Source of the DNA: Chlorocebus sabaeus
Lineage: Eukaryota > Chordata > Mammalia > Primates > Cercopithecidae
Length of the DNA: 64,000 nucleotides
Assembly: GCF_047675955.1 (NCBI RefSeq)
Contig: NC_132927.1
Location: 63,035,702 to 63,099,701 of the forward strand
Reading direction: 5' to 3'
Below are positions 58,486 through 64,000 of this stretch, piece after piece. The notes under the pieces are model-generated. The model was not told the origin of the DNA, did not search any database, and saw nothing but the letters and a program-made list of their open reading frames with translations. Within the stretch, counting starts at the first letter, position 1, and each line of letters starts with the position of its first letter. The position numbers and the translations under genes were made by a program.

Positions 58486-59613
58486 AATGTGATAATTTCT
58501 CTCTCTTTCCTGCAAAAAGACGAGGGGGTCAGAAAGCATGTGGTTAGGGAAGAATAATTTTCCCATGACTGGACAAGGAGGGAGCAAGCCAGGTAGGGTC
58601 TATACATAATAATCAAAATTTGGAAGGGGCTAGATTTTTTCATTTGTCAAAAGCCTTACTTGTCATATTAGAACTTTGGACTTGGGAATTGAAACTATCT
58701 CTAGTCACCCAGTTTATGGTTCACTGCATAAACTTAACTTTGCTATTTCATAAAATTCTTGCTCTGAGTGAAGAAGGTCCAAGTCATTGTAATTGCTTTA
58801 GGAGCTTTCTAAAAATCCATTTATCTGAACAACTTGCATCCATCAGGGTAAATGGTACCTTCTCAGAGCACTAGACTCAACCAACAAGTGTTTAAGCTTG
58901 TACAAATCATTTTGTCTTCCGGATCTACCAACCTTAAAGTATTGTATTATGAACTTTACTTGATCTTAATCAGATCTATGCATTGATGGTCCGCCTTAAC
59001 CCAATGTTTCCCCACTCAACTTTACAAATACTCTTTTCCTTGATCTTTCTTTTTTTGAGATGCTACTAAGACTATCAACCTAGTGATCTCTTTTCCCACC
59101 ATAAGCAAAAACACGGCTTGTGTTATCATGAAATTAATTTGGTGATTTTTTAATGGAAATTATCAGTCAATAAACTTCATCCTCACTTGCTTTTAAAATT
59201 TGTTATTTTTGCTTGAAATTTACATGATTTCATAAAATTTGAATTATCAAGAGTGTAAGTCTGCCAGTAAAAGAATAGTAAACTAAAGAGATAGAGAGGT
59301 AGAAAAATTAAAACAAAGCCTGTTGAAAGCATCTAGGCAAAAGTCAACAAATTGAACTGAAGTAGTGGTAATGCAGGTAGAAAGAAGTGGAAGAAAAGAG
59401 TGACAGCTAATGGAGGATCAATAGGGCTTCTGAACGGATAAGACTTAGAAAGAAGAAAGTAATGTTATATGACTCCGCGGTTTTACATCTTAGAGAGCTG
59501 GTGAATCAGTGAACTCATTAAATATAACAGAGAATGAACTTGGAAGAGTCATAGGGTGAGGGGGTATGGGTAAGAAGATTAGCGTTTAATTGCTGTATTT
59601 GTAAAATCTATAG
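58486..59613. other. Unassigned sequence
   Basis: No repeat or gene recognised. Confidence 0.4.
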
Positions 59614-59847
59614 CAGTCGATCTCCACTGGGAACAATGCTGCCCCTTATCTTCAGAAAGGGAACATTTGTCCATGTTGGGAGACATTTTTGGTTGTTATA
59701 ACTCAGGGTGCAGCGATATTGGTATCTAATGAGTCACAAGATAGTGGTTTCCAGGAATGCTGCCAAACATTTCACAATGCACAGAACAGGTCTCGCAACA
59801 ATGAATTATCCTGCCCAAAATATCAATAGCACCAAGATGGAGAAATC
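59614..59847 (+). mobile_element. MER5A (hAT-Charlie MITE)
   Basis: Forward MER5A: cagtcgatctcca start, 'gagacatttttggttgttat' and 'aatgctgccaaacatttcac' blocks, and a terminal ggagaaat inverted relative to the start. Flanks share ctatag (59608-59613 and 59848-59853), consistent with the 8-bp duplications of hAT elements. Confidence 0.88.
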
Positions 59848-59853
59848 CTATAG

Positions 59854-61805
59854 AGACAAATATAGAACAAAATTATGTGTTAAAACACTTGAATTAATTA
59901 TGTCCATATCAAATGGTGAATACAAAACAGTTTATTATAAGCAACAGAAAAATGGTGTCATTGATGAGAACATGTTTTCATGAGAGAAAAACAGACTGGT
60001 TGTTCTCTCTGAGCACGTGAAATAATTTTCTTCTTTGTATTCTTATAGTACTTTACTAAGCACCTAGTTCAAGTCCTTTTTTTCTCTTATGACTAGTTAT
60101 ATCACAACACAGTCTATTACATTTTCCTTATGTGGAAAATTTTTCCTTATGTGGAAAATTTTACATTTTCTTATGTGAAACACATTTGTAATTCAGATAT
60201 TTGTCCCTTTAGTTTCTAGTATGTCACTTATTTCTATACACAGAGTAGGCGTGCAAAAATGCATGCAGGATTCAATGCCTCTTCCTCAGCCTGATAACTG
60301 AATCAAGCTGCATTATTCAGCAAGTGTCTGCATAAGTTACATTCAAGGATAATTGTTAAAAAACATGTAAAATTATGACTCACACAGAAATAAAATGAAC
60401 ACTGGTTAGGGATTTTTATTAAATTCATTAACGGAACTGGACAGACATTATAATTGATTCAAAAAAGAAGTCAAAGAAGCAAACATTTACATGGAGAAAA
60501 GACTGTTGAAGTAAAAGAACAAGTAAATGGCCACTGATTTTTCCATGGGGACAGGGGAAGATAAGTCAACTGAGTCTCCAATGGGCAAGATAGGTTTGCA
60601 TGAGTACAGAAAATACTTATTTTGCTTTGGTCTCAGTTATTCACAAATTACAAAATAGCTCCCTGAGAATGGAGTCAGTTAACCCCCAAATATTTTGTAG
60701 ACAATTTGTAGTTGTCCCTTGCAGCACACTTTTTGTATAGTTATAATTATGCATTCTCATAAGTAACTAAACCTTTTAGATAAAAAAAGTTTGCAGAAGA
60801 GAATAACAATTTGTTATATTTTAATCTATTATGTTTTCCCCTTTAATTCTGTCTTTTAAGACCATTGCAATCTTGTTTAATAGAGAAATACTTTAAAAAT
60901 TGTAAAATGCTACTTCAAGTTTTGATTTTTATGTAATAGCTTATGGTATTATTTAAAATACCACTATTGAGTGATGTGGTTTCCTTTTATTTGACAAAAA
61001 GTATTTTGTGGTACATGAAGACTAGGTTGTTACTCATTTCCTCAGAAAATATTTTTCTGAGAAAAAATATTATATTAGATATTAAAAAGTACTAGAATAT
61101 TACACGTATATGTTTCTATAGTAATACTATCAATCCATATCTATGCTTCCCACTATGTAAATAATAATTTTGAAAAAGGTAAAATTAGTGGACTAAACAA
61201 TAAGATTACAATGAAAAATACATTCTATGTAGTTTCTTGAAACACTGTAAGTTCTAGAATAAGCTTCAGCACATTTTTTCTATGATGTTCCCAATTATTT
61301 TTTAGCCTGACAGTTTTATTCATTGCTTAAATTAATTTCCAGTTTCTCAGATTGTCAGGCGAAGCTCAGATCCCACTGTTTACTCCAATAGTAATTTCCT
61401 CCAGATTTTGTTTTCTAAGTCAGGGACCACACAAAAGCTTTATTTAATTTTTTTTTCAAAGCTTTGGCACTTGCAAATTTTAGTTTAAAAATTCTTTTCC
61501 AAGCTTTGTATTATATCTCCCTGAACAGTAATCCTTCCTTTACTTCCCACATTATGCTTTTATTCTTGAGAATAAACCAAAAGCACTGGGAAGATTATAT
61601 GTGGGCTTAAAGAAATATATCTCCTTGATTTCAAGGGGTGCCAAACCCTTTTAGGTGATTATACTAGTTTATGATCCAAGCCCTTAAGATAAGTAAGTTT
61701 AAAAAATAAAGAAAAGCAGCAGCATTGAAAGAGACTGTTACTTAAGCCAAAGTGTCCAAAAGTCTCCAATGACCAAAATATTTTGCAAACATGATAAGAA
61801 TGGTC
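59854..61805. other. Unassigned repeat-poor sequence
   Basis: No interspersed repeat recognised. A local direct repeat lies at 60118-60182. Confidence 0.4.
60118..60182. repeat. Local tandem repeat (about 19-bp unit, 2-3 copies)
   Basis: Units of ttccttatgtggaaaattt type repeat at 60124, 60143 and, degraded, 60167. Confidence 0.85.
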
Positions 61806-61925
61806 AAGATAATAAAGTTCAATTTATTGAATACCTCTCATAGACCAGAAACTACCGTAAGTGCTTCATATGCAGTATGTGATTAAACCTTCAGGTTACC
61901 AGAAATTAACCTCTGCTTTGTATAC
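61806..61925 (-). mobile_element. MIR SINE fragment
   Basis: Reverse MIR 3' part: 'tttattgaatacctctcata', then 'ccagaaactaccgtaagtgc'. Confidence 0.5.
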
Positions 61926-63160
61926 TCATTACTCATTCTTTTATGCAACTAGGATGGCATTCTATAATTTTGTCCCTCCAGTTAGGGTACACATCCAACA
62001 AAGAAGGCTCAGTGCTCTACTTTTGAATTTTAAATAGATATTTAAATTCTTAGCACACATTTTGTACGAAAGTAAATGTCTTGAGGACTTTTATTCCCCT
62101 TAAAATAAAAATTCAGAGCCTGGAATGACTGAAGGCATAAAATTTATGTCACAAACAGTAGACATTGAACATATGGTCAATAGAACATATAGACAAGAAC
62201 ATATGGTCAATAATAGCCAATCTTTCTGTCTATTGAGTGAGAAAGACAAAACACACCACACAGTAAGGAGATGATTTTACTAGACTATTGCTATAAGGAG
62301 GAAGTTAATTAATGACGGACATCTTAAATAAAAAGGAAGCTTGGAATTTTATAAAGGCTGGAAAACAAGGGAGGCATGAATAAAGGTGAAGGCTGGTCTT
62401 ATCTGGAAATATTTCTTTGCTGTAACTTTTTCTGGAAAAGGACAGGAGAAAGGAATTTATTAACCTTTGCTGCTTTCTAAAAACACAGATAAAGTTCAAC
62501 ATTATCACCACATTTGAAAAATGTTCTGTGAGCAGGATTAAGAGGTAGAGTCAGAGAAGAGAACAGAAGAGTTAAATGCTGGTAGAGCTATTGTGAAGGC
62601 CCTTTCTACCTTAATCTCACACACACTCATCAGACACCGTTAGTTCAAAATCCAAATTTGAAATCTAAGAAATATGGGAGACAGAGATGAGTGTGAAGAT
62701 CTGGAGCAGGGGAGATGTGTATCATTGGTGAGTGTAGCAACAGGATGGAAATCTGTCATCCCATCTTCCCACTTCTCTTCGTCTTTCCCATTCCCATCCC
62801 CAACTCCTGCAGGGCTGAACATCAATAGAATGCACATACAACCAGAATGTCTGTTTAGAAAAGACTAGACACAGCCCCAGCAGCATGAGTATGCTTCTAT
62901 AGAGATGCAGTAGGGGTGCAATTTCCTGGCCAATAGTAGATGGAAATCTGGTCTCAAGTCAACAATTTACAGTGTGCATCTTGCCCACTTCTTGTTATTG
63001 TAGTGAGAGCCTTTGGAGGAATCAGCAGCCTCCGGCCTCTTCCTCATACTTCTTAAGGAAGAGAAATAGCATTTATCTTGGTTTGTCAGCATGCCACTAA
63101 TGTTCAATGAATTTATCTAAAGAATACAAAGCTCAAGACATCTGTGAGAATACCTATGAT
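61926..63160. other. Unassigned sequence
   Basis: No repeat family recognised. A short direct repeat, gaacatatggtcaata, occurs at about 62167 and 62198. Confidence 0.4.
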
Positions 63161-63170
63161 TCACTTAGAT

Positions 63171-63377
63171 CATGGTTTCTCAACTTTGGCAATATTGACA
63201 TTTGGGGCAGGATGATTCTTTGCTGTGGGAGATGAGAAGTGTTAGGTTCTTTCAAATATCTCTGACCTCTACCCATGAGATGCTGATCCCAGTTGTCACA
63301 ATAAAAAATAACTTCTTCCCTCATTGCCAAAATGTCCTTTATGGATAAAATCACACTTGATTGGTTGAGTACCATTG
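63171..63377 (-). mobile_element. MER5A (hAT-Charlie MITE)
   Basis: Reverse MER5A, from catggtttctcaactttgg to ggttgagtaccattg, with 'gacctctacccatgagatgc' in the middle. 8-bp flanks acttagat / tcttaaac match at five of eight positions. Confidence 0.85.
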
Positions 63378-63477
63378 TCTTAAACCATCACTTGCCCTTC
63401 AAAGTGATTTGTTTAGACATAAGCATGAAACACCATTTTGGCCAGCAAGAACAAAGGAGACTCTTCTTAAGAGACTT

Positions 63478-63579
63478 TATTTTTGTCTTTGGCTGCTCAG
63501 GCTACCATAATAAAATACATAGAATGGGTGGCTTAAACAACAAACTTTATTTTCTCACCAGTTCTGGAGGTGGAAAGTT
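63478..63579 (-). mobile_element. MLT1-like LTR fragment
   Basis: 'gggtggcttaaacaacaaac', followed by 'tctcaccagttctggaggtg', is the conserved 3' end of an old MaLR LTR in reverse orientation. Confidence 0.6.
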
Positions 63580-64000
63580 ATGATTGTTAATTTTGGGTAT
63601 CAATTTGTCTAGATTAGGGGATACCTAGATAGCTGATGAAGCATTATTTCTGAGTGTGTCTTTCAGGGAGTTTCCAGAGGAGACTGGCATGTGAGTGGGT
63701 GGACTGAGTGGGGAAGATCTGCCTTTGACTTAGGAGGGAAGCATCCAACTGGCTGGTGGCCCAGCTGGAAAACCCTTATTCTCCTGCCCTTGGATTTCAG
63801 AACACCAGGTTCTTTGGCTTTTGAACTCAAGGACTTACATCATCAGTCCCCTGGTCTCTCAGGCCTTTGATATCAGATTAAAGATATGCCATTAGCTTCT
63901 CAATCCCAGGTTCTGAGGCTTTTGGACTTAGACAGAGCCATGCTACCAGCTTCCCTGGTTCTTCAGCTTGCAAGCAACTTATTGTTGGGCTTAGCCTCCA
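63580..64000 (+). mobile_element. MLT2-like (ERVL) LTR running off the window end
   Basis: Forward LTR from 'atgattgttaattttgggta' through 'ctcctgcccttggatttcag' and 'cttcagcttgcaagcaactt'. The last part of the LTR lies beyond 64000. Confidence 0.8.

Overview
This is a 64-kb piece of AT-rich primate nuclear DNA and almost certainly comes from an Old World monkey. Alu, L1, MaLR (THE1/MST), MIR, MER5A and MLT2-type elements establish the mammalian/primate origin. Several young AluY copies (8118-8421, 17383-17680, 44869-45167, and the fragment at 46103-46290) carry the 'ggctcaagcctg' / 'gagacgg' diagnostic changes that I associate with cercopithecid AluYR-type subfamilies rather than human AluY. 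No host protein-coding exon, tRNA, rRNA or CpG island could be supported. The long reading frames are L1, Alu or MaLR remnants, or chance frames. The window reads as intergenic or intronic, gene-poor sequence.

Layout. (1) 405-14050 is a nested stack. An old minus-strand L1 (L1PB/L1MA-like) is interrupted by an Alu (483-782), a near-full-length minus-strand L1PA (3805-10261), a tail-less 89-bp Alu piece (10378-10466) and a complete minus-strand MaLR provirus-like element (10970-13330). The inner L1PA itself carries a young AluY inside ORF1. (2) 14051-24000 has MIRs, Alus and two older L1M elements in opposite orientations, including an Alu with an internal inverted segment (20637-20998). (3) 24000-33500 is mostly unassigned sequence with scattered Alus, a large CCTT microsatellite, a 5'-truncated L1 with target-site duplication (29133-29528) and a solo MaLR LTR (31459-31821). 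(4) 33508-35790 is a complete THE1-type element with a perfect 5-bp duplication. Its internal region holds the longest open frame in the window (298 codons). (5) 36560-48340 has ERVL-type (MLT2-like) LTR remnants, a solo MST LTR, two class-I LTRs in opposite orientation (37656-38212 and 48338-48950), and decayed L1M sequence. (6) 46357-49345 contains a roughly 385-bp inverted duplication with about 2.2 kb between the arms. It matches no family I know. (7) 48252-54840 is another old minus-strand L1 broken by that LTR and inverted arm, by an unclassified insertion hosting a complete MST element (49971-52813), and by an unclassified 559-bp LTR-like insertion (53546-54104). (8) 54850-63160 is strikingly repeat-poor, with only MIR and MER5A. 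It is followed by MER5A, MLT1-like and MLT2-like remnants running off the window end.

The genes present do not work together as a system. They are dead copies of retroelements, and the interest lies in insertion history, unusual Alu structures, the MaLR reading frame shared by three copies, and the unexplained inverted duplication. I found no evidence of a novel functional system.
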